This document shows, piece by piece, positions 42,551 through 51,991 of a stretch of 57,382 nucleotides of DNA. A program made the translations under genes and the position numbers. The stretch is from the NCBI RefSeq assembly GCF_003047295.1, contig NZ_PZYZ01000013.1, positions 1-57,382 of the forward strand, written 5' to 3'. Source of the stretch: Nocardioides sediminis. Lineage in GTDB: Bacteria > Actinomycetota > Actinomycetes > Propionibacteriales > Nocardioidaceae. Position 1 is the stretch's first letter. Every line of letters starts with the position of its first letter. The notes under the pieces were generated by a model that saw only the letters and a list, made by a program, of their open reading frames with translations, had not been told where the DNA came from and searched no databases.

Positions 42551-43267
42551 TCAGTTAGAAAGCGCGGACTCGCCGAGGAACGCCCGCAGAATGGCGCGGT
42601 CCGCCCTCGCCGCCGCGACATCCCCGGTGAAGCCCACCTCGCCCTGCGAGATCGCGACGACCTCGTCGGCGACCTGCAGCCCGGCTTCGGCGTTCTGCTC
42701 GACCATGAGGACACCGATGCCGGAGTCCGCGATCTCGCGGGCGGTCATGAGCACGGTCTGCACGACGCTCGGCGCGAGGCCCATCGAGGGCTCGTCCATC
42801 AGCACGTACTTCGATCGCGACATCAGCGCGCGACCGAAGGCGAGCATCTGCTGCTCGCCACCGCTGAGCAGCCCGGCCGCGCCATCGCGGCGGTCGCTGA
42901 GAATCGGGAACATCCCGTAGACCTTCTGGAGGGTATCGGCCCGGTCGGTCGCGCTCGTGCTGTATCCGCCGAGAAGGAGGTTCTCCTCGACGGTGAGCGG
43001 GGCGAAGACGCGGCGCCCCTCTGGCACCAGCGACACACCAGCCCGCACGACCTTGTGGGTGTCCTTGCCGGTGATGTCCGTGCCGTCCACGCGAACGCGG
43101 CCCGAGTCGACGGACTGCAGCCCCATGACCGCGCGCAGCGTGGTTGTCTTCCCGGCACCGTTGGCGCCCAACACCAAGGTCACTCGGCCCGGCCGGGCCG
43201 CAAGACTGACCCCGCGCACGGCTCGCACCTTCCCGTAGGAGACGTGAAGTTCATCGATCTCAAGCAT
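42551..43267 (-). CDS. livF: Branched-chain-type ABC transporter ATPase LivF
   Basis: A 238-residue ATPase: Walker A LGANGAGKTTTLRA, signature LLSGGEQQMLAFGRAL, Walker B YVLMDEPSMGLAP and VEQNA. ATG at 43267; the gene overlaps LivG by eight bases. Part of the Liv/HAAT-type importer whose members also carry aromatic acids, urea or other amphipathic molecules. Confidence 0.9.
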   Translation of the reverse strand: MLEIDELHVSYGKVRAVRGVSLAARPGRVTLVLGANGAGKTTTLRAVMGLQSVDSGRVRVDGTDITGKDTHKVVRAGVSLVPEGRRVFAPLTVEENLLLGGYSTSATDRADTLQKVYGMFPILSDRRDGAAGLLSGGEQQMLAFGRALMSRSKYVLMDEPSMGLAPSVVQTVLMTAREIADSGIGVLMVEQNAEAGLQVADEVVAISQGEVGFTGDVAAARADRAILRAFLGESALSN

Positions 43268-44054
43268 CCGCTCGCCATCCCTTGCCCATGTAGGCCTCCT
43301 GGACGGCGGGGGTCTTAACCACGTCAGCAGGGACACCCTCGCCGATCAGCTTTCCGAAGTTCATCGCATAGAGGTGGTCGCAGGTGTCCACCATCATCTG
43401 GACGTCGTGCTCGACGAGCAGCTGCGTCAGCCCCTGGGCGCGCAGGTCGGACAGCAGCGCGGCGATCTCCAGCTTCTCCGACTTCGTCATGCCTGCCACG
43501 GGCTCGTCGAGCAACAGCAGGCGTGGCTGCATGACGATGGCGCGCGCGATCTCGACCCGCCGCTGCACGCCGTAGGACAGCTCGGACGGCGTCCACTTCA
43601 CGAACTTCGCGAGCCCGGTCCGATCGATGACGTCGGCGACGCACTCCTTCCGCTCGGTCGCGGCGGCGCGCCGCGACACACCGCTCGACCGGCCGACGTC
43701 GGCACCGAGCAGGATGTTCTGCTCGACCGTCAAGTCGCCGAGGAGTCGTACGGTCTGGAAGGTCCGTGCCATGCCCCAACGGGCGAGCTTGAACGTGGGT
43801 ACGTCGTCGTAGGGGCGGCCGTCAAAGGTGAGCGACCCCGACTTGAGCGGGACGAGCCGCGTGATGCCGGCAAGGATGGTGCTCTTGCCCGACCCGTTGG
43901 GTCCCAGGAGCCCGAAGATCTTTCCCTCGGCGATCTCCATCGTCACGCCGTCCACCGCCTTGACGCCGCCGAAGTGGATGGCGACGTCGCGGGCGTCCAG
44001 GACGAGCGCAGACGCCGGCTCAGCGACTGTCGGTGGAACTGTGTGCTGCGTCAT
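43260..44054 (-). CDS. livG: Branched-chain-type ABC transporter ATPase LivG
   Basis: A 264-residue ATPase: Walker A LLGPNGSGKSTILAG, Walker B LLLLDEPVAGM and switch His in LVEHDVQMM. The signature is LSYGVQRRVEIARA; Y in place of the usual Gly is normal in LivG proteins. ATGA overlap with LivM and an eight-base overlap with LivF. Confidence 0.9.
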   Translation of the reverse strand: MTQHTVPPTVAEPASALVLDARDVAIHFGGVKAVDGVTMEIAEGKIFGLLGPNGSGKSTILAGITRLVPLKSGSLTFDGRPYDDVPTFKLARWGMARTFQTVRLLGDLTVEQNILLGADVGRSSGVSRRAAATERKECVADVIDRTGLAKFVKWTPSELSYGVQRRVEIARAIVMQPRLLLLDEPVAGMTKSEKLEIAALLSDLRAQGLTQLLVEHDVQMMVDTCDHLYAMNFGKLIGEGVPADVVKTPAVQEAYMGKGWRADA

Positions 44055-45001
44055 CGGGCCTCCTCCTTCCGGCTGGCGCCGACCGCGTCGACCACCGCCG
44101 CTCCGCCGGCGTCCTGCTCTGCGGCGGCCTCCTGGTCCTCGTGCTCGAGCTGGCGCCGGACGAGCCGCCGGCGTGCCTGGTCGGCGATCCCGAGCAGACC
44201 ACCCGGCACGAATATGGCCGCGACGACGACGAAGAGGCCGTAGATGACCTGCTGGTAGCGCTCCATGGCCTGGAGGTAGAAGGGGAGCCAGGTCACGATC
44301 ACGGCGCCGATCGCTGCACCAACCCAGGACCTGTAACCGCCGACGATGATGATCGTCAGCGCGGTGACGACGAGCGAGAACCCGACGTTGACCGGTGAGA
44401 TCGTCGACCTGAGCAGGACCTCGAGCCCGCCTGCCAGCGAACCGAACACGCCGCTACCGACGAAGGCCACCAGGCGGTACCGGTTGACGTTGATACCCAT
44501 GGAGACCGCGAGCTCAGGATCGTCACGGACAGCATCGATGCGACGACCGAGGGTGCCGCGCTCGGTCCAGGTGAGGATGCCGGCGGCGACCACGCAGACG
44601 ACGATGACGCTGCCGATCGTCAAGTCCGAGATGACCCCGAACATGCCGGACGCGCCGCCGGTCAGCTCCCCACCGTTGAAGGCGATGACTTGCACGATCA
44701 GGCTGACCGAGATCGTCGCCATGGCCAGGTACAGACCGCGCAGTCGTCTGACGATCAGGGCGAGTATCAGACTGACCACGACTGCGACGAGCACGCCGGC
44801 TCCGACGGAGACGACCGGGCTGACGATCTCGTCACTGCGCACTACGACGATCGCTGCCGTGTACGCGCCGAGCGCGTAGTTGGCCACGCCGGCGAATGAG
44901 AACACTCCCATCCGCATGGGGAACTGGATGCTCAGTGCGACGAGGAAGCTGATGAAGGTCGCCTGCACCAGGATGAGGTGGGCGTCGTACCAGGCGCTCA
45001 T
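44051..45001 (-). CDS. livM: Branched-chain-type ABC transporter permease LivM
   Basis: A 316-residue permease with eight or more hydrophobic segments and the LivM pattern GVANYALGAYTAAI early and RTLGRRIDAVRDD-like GTLGRRIDAVRDDPEL in the cytoplasmic loop. The charged C-terminal tail of ~40 residues (EHEDQEAAAEQDAGG) is longer than usual. ATGA overlaps both neighbours. Confidence 0.89.
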   Translation of the reverse strand: MSAWYDAHLILVQATFISFLVALSIQFPMRMGVFSFAGVANYALGAYTAAIVVVRSDEIVSPVVSVGAGVLVAVVVSLILALIVRRLRGLYLAMATISVSLIVQVIAFNGGELTGGASGMFGVISDLTIGSVIVVCVVAAGILTWTERGTLGRRIDAVRDDPELAVSMGINVNRYRLVAFVGSGVFGSLAGGLEVLLRSTISPVNVGFSLVVTALTIIIVGGYRSWVGAAIGAVIVTWLPFYLQAMERYQQVIYGLFVVVAAIFVPGGLLGIADQARRRLVRRQLEHEDQEAAAEQDAGGAAVVDAVGASRKEEAR

Positions 45002-45891
45002 GTGCGACGCACCTCCTGACGACCTAGGATGCCCTGGGGTCGTACGAGTAGGACGAGGAAGAGGAGTCCGAACGACACCGCGTCAACCCAGGTGCCCGAC
45101 GTGTTCGCGATCAGCAAGGTCTCGGCACCGGCGAGGAAGAACGCTCCGATGATCGTGCCGAGCATCGAACCGACGCCGCCGAGGATGATGATGGCGAAGG
45201 CCTTGAGCAGGAGAACGTCACCACTCTCAGCGGTGAGCGCACCGAAGCTGACGCAGAGGAGCGCACCGCTCAGACCTGCCATGCCACCCGCCACGGCCAT
45301 GGCTGCGACACCAAGGCGACCCTGATCTATGCCCATGAGAGATGCGACCTCCGAGTCCACGCCGATCGACCGGAGCGCGAGTCCACTGCGCGAGCGACGT
45401 AGCCAGAGCACGACCGCAGTGCCGAGCAGCACGCCGACGACCCAGATCACGATCTGAATGTTCGAGATCCGCGCGCCGAGGAAGTCGTAGCTGGCGACCT
45501 CGAACGAGCCTGCGCGGAAGCTGAACGGGTTGCTCAACGTCTGGATCTGGACGATCGCCACCGGGATGCCCGCCAGACCGATCCCGCCGATCAGGATCTG
45601 CCTCTCAGCCGAGTCCTTGTCTTTCGCTCGCCGGAGGATGGGCCGCAGCACCAGCTGATACGCCAGCACTGACATGAGCGCGCCGACCACGACCCCAACC
45701 AGCAGCAGTGCCGCCAGCGGAAGACTGTTCCCGGTTTCCTGCATGAGGTAGAAGCCACTGAAGGCCGAGAACATGAAGATCGAGCCATGGGCGAAGTTGA
45801 GGACGTCGAGGGTCCCCCACACCAGGCTCATACCCATGGCGAACAACATGTAGATGCAGCCGAGCGAGACCGCGTTGATGAGTTCTTGCAC
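44998..45891 (-). CDS. livH: Branched-chain-type ABC transporter permease LivH
   Basis: A 297-residue permease starting LINAVSLGCIYMLFAMGMSL, with GTLDVLNFAHGSIFMF and LRSIGVDSEVASLMGI, which are LivH signatures. GTG start with AAGGAG five bases upstream. It follows a strong hairpin at 45908-45948 that probably limits its expression relative to the binding protein. Confidence 0.89.
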   Translation of the reverse strand: MQELINAVSLGCIYMLFAMGMSLVWGTLDVLNFAHGSIFMFSAFSGFYLMQETGNSLPLAALLLVGVVVGALMSVLAYQLVLRPILRRAKDKDSAERQILIGGIGLAGIPVAIVQIQTLSNPFSFRAGSFEVASYDFLGARISNIQIVIWVVGVLLGTAVVLWLRRSRSGLALRSIGVDSEVASLMGIDQGRLGVAAMAVAGGMAGLSGALLCVSFGALTAESGDVLLLKAFAIIILGGVGSMLGTIIGAFFLAGAETLLIANTSGTWVDAVSFGLLFLVLLVRPQGILGRQEVRRT

Positions 45892-45907
45892 TGACGCTCC
45901 TTGGTCA

Positions 45908-45948
45908 GGCGGTGCGACCGAGGTCTATGACCGCTCGGTCGCACCGCC
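45908..45948 (-). terminator. Attenuator hairpin between binding protein and LivH
   Basis: Two perfectly complementary 15-base arms flank an 11-base loop in the 83-bp gap after the binding-protein gene. Partial termination here would yield more binding protein than membrane components, a common arrangement in ABC importer operons. Confidence 0.75.
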
Positions 45949-45974
45949 GGTTCGGGTGTCGTCGAACGAGCAGC

Positions 45975-47153
45975 TCACTGCTCGAGCACGACGATCTTCT
46001 CTCCGTCCCACTGGACGACGTACCCGTCGGAGCGGGCGTCGTGGCCGTTGGCCTCGAAGGTCAGCTCTCCCTGGGTGCCCGTGAAGCCTGCCTGTCCTAC
46101 CTTCTCGAGACCCGTCTTGATCGCGTCACGGGTGGCGCAACCCTCTTCCTCGATCGCCTTGGCGACCCACATGAGCGAGTCGTAGCCCTCGGCGGCGTAG
46201 TTGGTGGCCGTGCCGTCGTATGCCTCGGTATAGGCCTCGTCGAAGGCCTTCACCTCCGGAGTGTCGATGGAGGAGTCGAAGTTGGTCGGCCATGTGACCC
46301 CCGCGGCCGCCTTGCCGATCTCCGCCACCGCCGGCGCGGCGTTGGGGTAGCTCACCACCTCGCCCTGGTATCCCGACTGGATGACTGCCTGCATGGCGGA
46401 GGAGATCTGCGCGCCGACCATGAGGAGCCCGAGCGCGTCGGGATCATCGGCGATGGCCTTGTTGACCGGTCCGGCGTAGTCCTGCGTGGTCGACTGCGTC
46501 GCGACCTGCTCTCCCACCTGGAAACCGGAGTCCTCACCCACGGACGGGAGGACGTCGTGGCTCAACTGCTCGAGCGTGGGGATGTCGGCGGCGAACACTG
46601 TGTTGACCGACGTCGCGCCCTGCTTCTCGAGGTACTGCCCGATCTTGGGGTAGTAGGTGACCAGGGGCGGAGTGGCCCGGAAGTTCCAGTCCTCGTCCAC
46701 GATCCCCTCGCTGCCGGCCTGGGTGTAGACCACCGGGACCTCGGACTTGCCAGCGATGGGCGCGACCGCGAGGGCCTGGTCGCTGAGGACGGGTCCCAGG
46801 ATCGCGGACACGCTGGAGTCCGCGGCGGCCTGCGTCACGTGGCTCGCGGCGGTCTGCACATCCCCAGCCGTGTCCTTGACCTCGACCTCGAGCTTTGAGC
46901 CGTCGAGCATGTCGCCGCTGTTGATCTCGTCGGCCGCGAGCTGGATGCCGCGCCAGGCTTCCGTACCCGTGTACGCCGCGACGCCCGTCTGGTCCTTGAC
47001 CGTCACGATCTTGATCGTGTCGGGCAGACCCGACTCGCAGTCGCCGGTGGCAGCTGCCGACCCGCCTCCGGAGCCGCCACACGAGGCAAGGCCGCTGGCC
47101 GTCATGAGGGTGGCCCCAACGATGCCCGCTGAACGAAGCAGATTCTTGTTCAC
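45975..47153 (-). CDS. Liv-type ABC transporter substrate-binding lipoprotein
   Basis: A 392-residue periplasmic-binding protein fold lipoprotein. The signal peptide ends in a lipobox GLASC with C25 as lipidation site, followed by a Gly/Ser linker. The mature part fits the leucine/isoleucine/valine-binding family (LAADEINSGDMLDGSKLEVE, ILGPVLSDQAL, AAEGYDSLMWVA). GTG at 47153 has AGGAG six bases upstream. It starts the Liv operon. Ligand unknown; this family also binds aromatic and cyclic acids. Confidence 0.88.
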   Translation of the reverse strand: MNKNLLRSAGIVGATLMTASGLASCGGSGGGSAAATGDCESGLPDTIKIVTVKDQTGVAAYTGTEAWRGIQLAADEINSGDMLDGSKLEVEVKDTAGDVQTAASHVTQAAADSSVSAILGPVLSDQALAVAPIAGKSEVPVVYTQAGSEGIVDEDWNFRATPPLVTYYPKIGQYLEKQGATSVNTVFAADIPTLEQLSHDVLPSVGEDSGFQVGEQVATQSTTQDYAGPVNKAIADDPDALGLLMVGAQISSAMQAVIQSGYQGEVVSYPNAAPAVAEIGKAAAGVTWPTNFDSSIDTPEVKAFDEAYTEAYDGTATNYAAEGYDSLMWVAKAIEEEGCATRDAIKTGLEKVGQAGFTGTQGELTFEANGHDARSDGYVVQWDGEKIVVLEQ

Positions 47154-47169
47154 AACGAACTCCTGATGC

Positions 47170-47190
47170 GTATATATGGTGATTATGATT
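47170..47190 (-). promoter_or_regulatory. Conserved AT-rich element upstream of Liv operon
   Basis: Read on the minus strand, this 21-mer (AATCATAATCACCATATATAC) matches 18 of 21 positions with 7258-7278. It contains TATATA, a likely -10 box about 20 bases before the GTG. The same factor may control the Liv importer and the 7164/7327 divergent operons. Confidence 0.45.
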
Positions 47191-47390
47191 CGCACACCCA
47201 GTATGCGCGCTCCGAGGGGTGGTGTCCACCGTCACAACGAATTCTCTGCGCATGTTTTTACCCGACGGCGCCCACGGCACGCGACCAGGACCGCCACGAG
47301 AGACGCCAAGAGTCAGATCAGGCCAACGACCGGGCTACTGGCGACACCGAGGAGCGCAGCGAGCAGGCCGCCGAGTGCCGCCCCCTGCCC

Positions 47391-47434
47391 TTGTGGGGAC
47401 CGTCCAAACTCGTTAATCTATGACAATCATTGTC
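47391..47434 (+). promoter_or_regulatory. Promoter and palindromic operator for the P450/ligase operon
   Basis: TTGTGG (47391-47396) and TAATCT (47414-47419) form -35 and -10 boxes at 17-base spacing. GACAAT-C-ATTGTC (47422-47434) is a perfect inverted repeat just downstream, over the expected transcription start. A bound repressor would block initiation. Confidence 0.7.
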
Positions 47435-47466
47435 TGGTTCTAGTGAAGGGGCCGGTGCTCAAGACC

Positions 47467-48726
47467 ATGGTCGACCTCGATTCCCAGCTCGACGCGTTCT
47501 TCGCACAGGACCCCGCCGTCCTCGCGGATCCGTACCCGCTCTACGCGCAGCTGCGAGCCCAAGGGCCGACCTACCGGTACGAGAACGGCCCCGCCACCCT
47601 GGTGACCTCGCACGCCCATGTACGCGAGGCAATGAGCGGGTCCTTGCCGATCAGCAACAACGGGTGGCGTCACGGGGAGCACGCGGAGGGCGTCCTTGCC
47701 CGGCTGCCCCGACACCAGCTGACGCTCGCGATCGAGGTGCTCGACTTCGAGAGCACGTTCGTGAGCCGGCGCGACGGCGCCGACCACCTGCGGCTGCGTC
47801 GCATCGCCTCGCGCGCCTTCACGGCGCGGCGGATGGAGGCACTGCGGGACTCCGTGCAGTCCCGGACCGATGCGCTCCTCGACGACCTCGCCACGTCGGA
47901 GGCGCCCGACGTCAAGACACAGGTGGCGGACCGGCTCCCGCTCGCGGTCATCTGCGACACGATCGGGGTCCCCGAGACCGACCGTCACATGATCTGGCGA
48001 TGGGCGATCGCGATCTCCGAGCACTTCAGTCTCACCGAGTCCAGCCTTCCGAACGCCGTCGACGCGATCGGCGAGTTCCGCGAGTATGTCGTGCGCATGA
48101 TCGACCGGTTGCGCGACACCGGCGAGGGACCGGATCTCGCCATGCAGCTGCTCGCCGGCGGCGACCGCGAAGGCCTCACCGATGAGGAGCTCGTCGCGAT
48201 GTACCTCTTGCTCATCTTCGGGGGCACGGAGACGACGACGAATCTGCTGGGCTCCGGATTCCTCAACCTCCACACCGGTCGTCGTCAGTGGCGCGAGGTG
48301 GTCGAGAGTCCCGAGCTGGTCCGTCCGGCCGTCGAGGAGATGCTGCGCTATGACCCGTCGGTCCACTTCCTTCCCCGCGTCGCGACCGACGACCTGGTGC
48401 TCGGCGGCCGTGCGGTGCGCGCGGGCGAGTCCCTGCTCACCATGATCGGAGCGGCCAACCGCGACGAGATGGTGTTCGAGGATCCCGAGACATTCGACAT
48501 CCACCGCTCCAACGCCTCGGCCCACCTCTCCTTCGCGATGGGACCCCACTTCTGCTTGGGCGCCGCCCTTGCCCGCATCGAGGGTGAGATCGTCTTCTCG
48601 AGCCTGGCACGGCGGTTCCCCGACATCGAGCTCGCGTCGGCCGACGTCCACTACAAGGGCAGCAGCATGCAGCGGATGATCACGTCCCTGCCCGTCACCC
48701 TCTCCACCCGGAACCCGGCCGCCTGA
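47467..48726 (+). CDS. Cytochrome P450
   Basis: A 419-residue soluble P450. Heme motif FAMGPHFCLGAALAR with Cys near 363, ExxR as EEMLR, and a standard I-helix IFGGTETTTNLL with Glu-Thr. I chose ATG at 47467; a GTG at 47443 would add eight residues and is also possible. It is first in the operon with the CoA ligase two bases after its stop, so it probably oxidises the compound before or during CoA activation. No ferredoxin is adjacent. Confidence 0.9.
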   Translation: MVDLDSQLDAFFAQDPAVLADPYPLYAQLRAQGPTYRYENGPATLVTSHAHVREAMSGSLPISNNGWRHGEHAEGVLARLPRHQLTLAIEVLDFESTFVSRRDGADHLRLRRIASRAFTARRMEALRDSVQSRTDALLDDLATSEAPDVKTQVADRLPLAVICDTIGVPETDRHMIWRWAIAISEHFSLTESSLPNAVDAIGEFREYVVRMIDRLRDTGEGPDLAMQLLAGGDREGLTDEELVAMYLLLIFGGTETTTNLLGSGFLNLHTGRRQWREVVESPELVRPAVEEMLRYDPSVHFLPRVATDDLVLGGRAVRAGESLLTMIGAANRDEMVFEDPETFDIHRSNASAHLSFAMGPHFCLGAALARIEGEIVFSSLARRFPDIELASADVHYKGSSMQRMITSLPVTLSTRNPAA

Positions 48727-48728
48727 GC

Positions 48729-50270
48729 ATGACGACCATGGTTCCCGGCACTCTCGGTTTCGACCTGGCCGCCGTCGCCGCACGACGCGGCGATGCCACC
48801 GCGATCCGCTCGGGCGACCGCGAGGTGTCGTACGCCCAGCTCGACGGCCTGGCTGAGCAGGTTGCGGGCCGGCTCGCCGGGGAGGGACTCGGCAGGGGCG
48901 ACCGGGTGCTCCTCCTCACCCGATCCGCGATCGACACGTTCGCACTGCTCGCCGGCGCGGCAAGACTGGGAGCGGTCACCGTGCCCGCGAACTGGCGACT
49001 CTCTGAGGCGGAGCTCTCAGGAGTCGTGGCCGACGCCCGCCCGGCGCTTGCCTTCGCCGACGCGTCGTACGCTGCCTCACTCCACGCCGCCGACGGATCC
49101 ATGCCCGTGGTGGTGCTCGACGCCTCCGGTCTCGATGCCTGGCTGGACGGGCCCCGGGACGAGGTGACCGTCGATCCTGAGGGCAGACCAGTCCTGCAGA
49201 TCTACACGTCCGGCACGAGCGGCCAGCCGAAGGGCGTGCTGCTCACGGACATCAACCTGTCCCAGAAGGTCGTACGGATGGGTGAGGAATGGGCCTTCAG
49301 CTCCGAGTCGGTGAGCCTGCTCGCCACTCCGCTCTTCCATATCGGCGGCCTCAGCTGGGGCCTCATCAGCCTGGCTGCGGGCAGCACCCTCGTCGTACCT
49401 CCGGTCGTCAGCACCGAGCGCCTACGGCACGACATCGAGAATGCCGGTGCCACGCACGCGTTCCTGGTCCCGAAGATGTTGACCGACCTCGTCGACGCGA
49501 TGGCGTCCGCCGGCGCGAGCACGACCTCGCTCGAGGTGGTGGTCTGCGGCGCGGCCCCGGTCAGCGTCGCACTGCAGCAGAAGGCGTCTCGCACGCTCGG
49601 CTGCCGGCTCGTCCAGGTCTACGGCCTCACCGAGACGACGGGGGCCGTGACGCAGCTGGAGGCCTCTGCCGCACTCGCCGCGCCGGACCCCGAAGCGGTG
49701 CTGCGGTCGGCCGGCAGGCCGTACCCCTGGGTCGACATCGAGATCCGTGACCCCGAGACGTCGTCCCCCGTCGCGACCGGCAGCGCGGGCGAAATCTGGG
49801 TCCGCTCGCCCCAGAACTGCAGCGGCTACTGGGGTCGGCGCGATGACACGGAGGCGCTGCTCGTGGACGGGTGGCTGCGCACGGGCGACGGCGGTCTCAT
49901 CGACGCGGACGGTCGTCTGCACATCACCGACCGCCTCAAGGACATGATCGTCTCCGGCGGGGAGAACATCTACTCCGTCGAGGTCGAGCGTGCTCTCCAG
50001 CAGCACCCCTCGGTACGGGACGTCGCGATCATCGGCCGACCCGATGACGCCTGGGGCGAGGTGGTGGTCGCGGTCGTCGAACTCGAGGACGGTCGGCAGA
50101 TCACACTCGAGCAGGCCGCCGAGCACGTCGCCTCGCGCGTGGGCCGTTACAAGCGCCCACGCGACCTCGTGGTCGTGGACGCGCTCCCCCGCAACACCAA
50201 CGGCAAGATCCTCAAGAACCAGATCCGGAGGCAGCTCGCCTCCGGCGACTCCGGGAAGGCACGACCATGA
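48729..50270 (+). CDS. AMP-forming acyl-CoA synthetase (CoA ligase)
   Basis: A 513-residue adenylate-forming enzyme. It has IYTSGTSGQPKGVLL (phosphate loop), YGLTETTG, GWLRTGDGGLIDADG, ITDRLKDMIVSGGENIYSVE, and the catalytic Lys in PRNTNGKILKNQ. It activates a carboxylic acid with ATP and CoA. It follows the P450 by two bases and overlaps the AtuA-like gene (ATGA), which suggests AtuA/DUF4387 act on its CoA product or on the same pathway. Confidence 0.9.
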   Translation: MTTMVPGTLGFDLAAVAARRGDATAIRSGDREVSYAQLDGLAEQVAGRLAGEGLGRGDRVLLLTRSAIDTFALLAGAARLGAVTVPANWRLSEAELSGVVADARPALAFADASYAASLHAADGSMPVVVLDASGLDAWLDGPRDEVTVDPEGRPVLQIYTSGTSGQPKGVLLTDINLSQKVVRMGEEWAFSSESVSLLATPLFHIGGLSWGLISLAAGSTLVVPPVVSTERLRHDIENAGATHAFLVPKMLTDLVDAMASAGASTTSLEVVVCGAAPVSVALQQKASRTLGCRLVQVYGLTETTGAVTQLEASAALAAPDPEAVLRSAGRPYPWVDIEIRDPETSSPVATGSAGEIWVRSPQNCSGYWGRRDDTEALLVDGWLRTGDGGLIDADGRLHITDRLKDMIVSGGENIYSVEVERALQQHPSVRDVAIIGRPDDAWGEVVVAVVELEDGRQITLEQAAEHVASRVGRYKRPRDLVVVDALPRNTNGKILKNQIRRQLASGDSGKARP

Positions 50271-51682
50271 CGTCTCCCATCAGCGATCCCGACGAGGTCC
50301 GCATCCTCTCCTTCGTCAACCACATCCCACCGGTGGCCGGGATCGAAGAACACATCGAGCGGGCGTTCTCGTGGGGGGTCGACGCAATCGTCGCCCAGGG
50401 CACGGGCAGCGACTGGGGGCCGTACTGGCTCGGCTCGGGCCTCCAGGTCGAGTCCGACGTCGCCCGCAACGTGCTGCCGTACGTCCGCGCCGCCAAGAAG
50501 CACGGAGTCCCCTTCGTCTTCTCCTTCGGCATCGCCGGCGGCAACGTGCACCTGGAGAAGTGCCTCGGCGACCTCCAGCGGGTGTGCGTCGCAGAGGGGC
50601 TGGACCTCGACGTCGCGGTGATCGAGTCCGAGCTCAGCAGCGAGTACCTCGCCGAGCGGATCCGCGTCGGCGCCCCCGTCCTCCCGGCCAGCGACGCCCC
50701 TCACCTCACGCCGCAGCTCACCGAGGAGGACGCTCACGCTGCCGAGCGCATCGTCGCCCTCATCGGCCCGGAGCCGGTGCAGGAAGCCCTGCACGCGGGA
50801 GTCGACGGCGTGATCACCGGACGCGCACTCGACATCGGGCTCTTCATGGCGGTCGCCATGAACCGCGGCATCTCGCGCGCGGTCGCTGGGCACGCGGCGA
50901 AGCTCCTCGAGTGCGGCGGCCTGGCCCTCGAGCCCGGTGACTCGGCCAACTGCATGTGGGCCCGCATCGACGCCGAGTCCGTCGAGGTGCGCAGCCCCAA
51001 TCCGGCCTCGCGTCCCACGGTCGCCGGCCTGGTCTCACACGGCTTCTACGAGCGGTCCCACCCCTACGCCGAGGAGAACCCGGGCGGCACGCTCGATCTC
51101 AGCGGCGTCGTCTACACCGAACTCCCGGACGGCGGCATCCGCGGGACTGGCGCCCAGTGGATCGACGCCCCTTACACCCTTCTGCTGGAGGGCGCGACCC
51201 GCGTCGGCTATCGCTCCATCTGCCAGCTCGGCGTGCGCGACCCGGCCCTGCTGTCACAGGTCCGCACCTGGATCGGGACGGCGGAGGACCAGACCCGGGC
51301 GAGGTACGCCGACGAGTTCGGCGACGGACGCGTCCAGCTCAGCACCCGGGTCTTCGGCCTCGACGCCGTGCTCGGTGAGCTCGAGCCGGAGAAGACAGTC
51401 ACGGGACACGAGGCCGCAGTCGTGGTCGACGTCGTCGCCGACGAGCAGGCGCTGGCCAACCAGGTCGGCTACTACGCCTTCATCCGGCTCTTCATCGGTC
51501 CCTACGAGGGCCGCAAGACCACCGCTGGCAATGCCGCCTCGCCGTACATGCCGGTCGTCATCCCCGTCGGGGAGGTCTTCACCTTCGGCATCTACCACCT
51601 GCTGCCGCTCGAGGACCCCGTGGCCCCGTTCCCGTTCACCGTTCGCCACTTCGGCGCATCCACCGCATCCCAGGAGGGCTGA
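50267..51682 (+). CDS. AtuA-like (DUF1446-related) protein
   Basis: A 471-residue protein of the acyclic-terpene-utilisation AtuA family: DAIVAQGTGSDWGPYWLGSG, VITGRALDIGLFMAVAMNRG, HAAKLLECGGLALEPGD, and NPGGTLDLSGVVYTELPDGG. It is distinct from the AtuA at 40302: the large domain is similar in outline, but its partner is a DUF4387 protein rather than the AtuA C-terminal-like protein. Function unknown. Coupled to the CoA ligase (ATGA). Confidence 0.8.
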   Translation: MTSPISDPDEVRILSFVNHIPPVAGIEEHIERAFSWGVDAIVAQGTGSDWGPYWLGSGLQVESDVARNVLPYVRAAKKHGVPFVFSFGIAGGNVHLEKCLGDLQRVCVAEGLDLDVAVIESELSSEYLAERIRVGAPVLPASDAPHLTPQLTEEDAHAAERIVALIGPEPVQEALHAGVDGVITGRALDIGLFMAVAMNRGISRAVAGHAAKLLECGGLALEPGDSANCMWARIDAESVEVRSPNPASRPTVAGLVSHGFYERSHPYAEENPGGTLDLSGVVYTELPDGGIRGTGAQWIDAPYTLLLEGATRVGYRSICQLGVRDPALLSQVRTWIGTAEDQTRARYADEFGDGRVQLSTRVFGLDAVLGELEPEKTVTGHEAAVVVDVVADEQALANQVGYYAFIRLFIGPYEGRKTTAGNAASPYMPVVIPVGEVFTFGIYHLLPLEDPVAPFPFTVRHFGASTASQEG

Positions 51683-51685
51683 CCC

Positions 51686-51991
51686 ATGCTGCTCGATGAA
51701 GCCGCCCGCGTGATCCGCAGCAAGAACGCCGGGCCATTCACCCTGACCCTGGACATCTTCTTCTCCTCCGAGGAGAACTTCCGTACGGCGCAGGCGAGCG
51801 CTCTAATGACGCCGGAAGGCGTGGCCGAGGCCTATGGCGTGCCGGTCTCGACGGTCAAGGGCGTCTACTGGGACGAACGCGTGATGGCGGCGAAGGTCTC
51901 GCTGGCCCGCTGGACCAGCAGCGCCGATCCCTTCTGCTCCGACATGTTCGGGGCTCACCTGCATCTCCCGCTCTCGCAGAGCTCACTGTGA
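51686..51991 (+). CDS. DUF4387 protein
   Basis: A 101-residue protein with the DUF4387 signature VIRSKNAGPFTLTLDIFF near the start and ASALMTPEGVAEAYGV. DUF4387 genes typically follow AtuA-type genes, as here, three bases downstream, and probably encode the small partner of the large protein. No reaction is known. Its stop overlaps the next GTG (GTGA). Confidence 0.85.
   Translation: MLLDEAARVIRSKNAGPFTLTLDIFFSSEENFRTAQASALMTPEGVAEAYGVPVSTVKGVYWDERVMAAKVSLARWTSSADPFCSDMFGAHLHLPLSQSSL

Larger units (their letters stand above)
47154..47466. other. 313-bp intergenic region between divergent operons
   Basis: The region separates the Liv operon (left) and the P450 operon (right). I see promoter elements at both ends (47170-47190 and 47391-47434). 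The middle (about 47200-47390) has short open frames in several directions, none with a family signature or a convincing RBS, so I treat it as non-coding. Confidence 0.6.

Noticed and set aside
43260..44054. Defective ABC signature (LSYG) in the LivG ATPase
   Set aside because: LivG proteins commonly have Y at this position, so this is normal for the family.
47200..47390. Small coding genes in the intergenic region
   Set aside because: Short open frames in several frames lack RBS and family signatures; high GC alone explains them.
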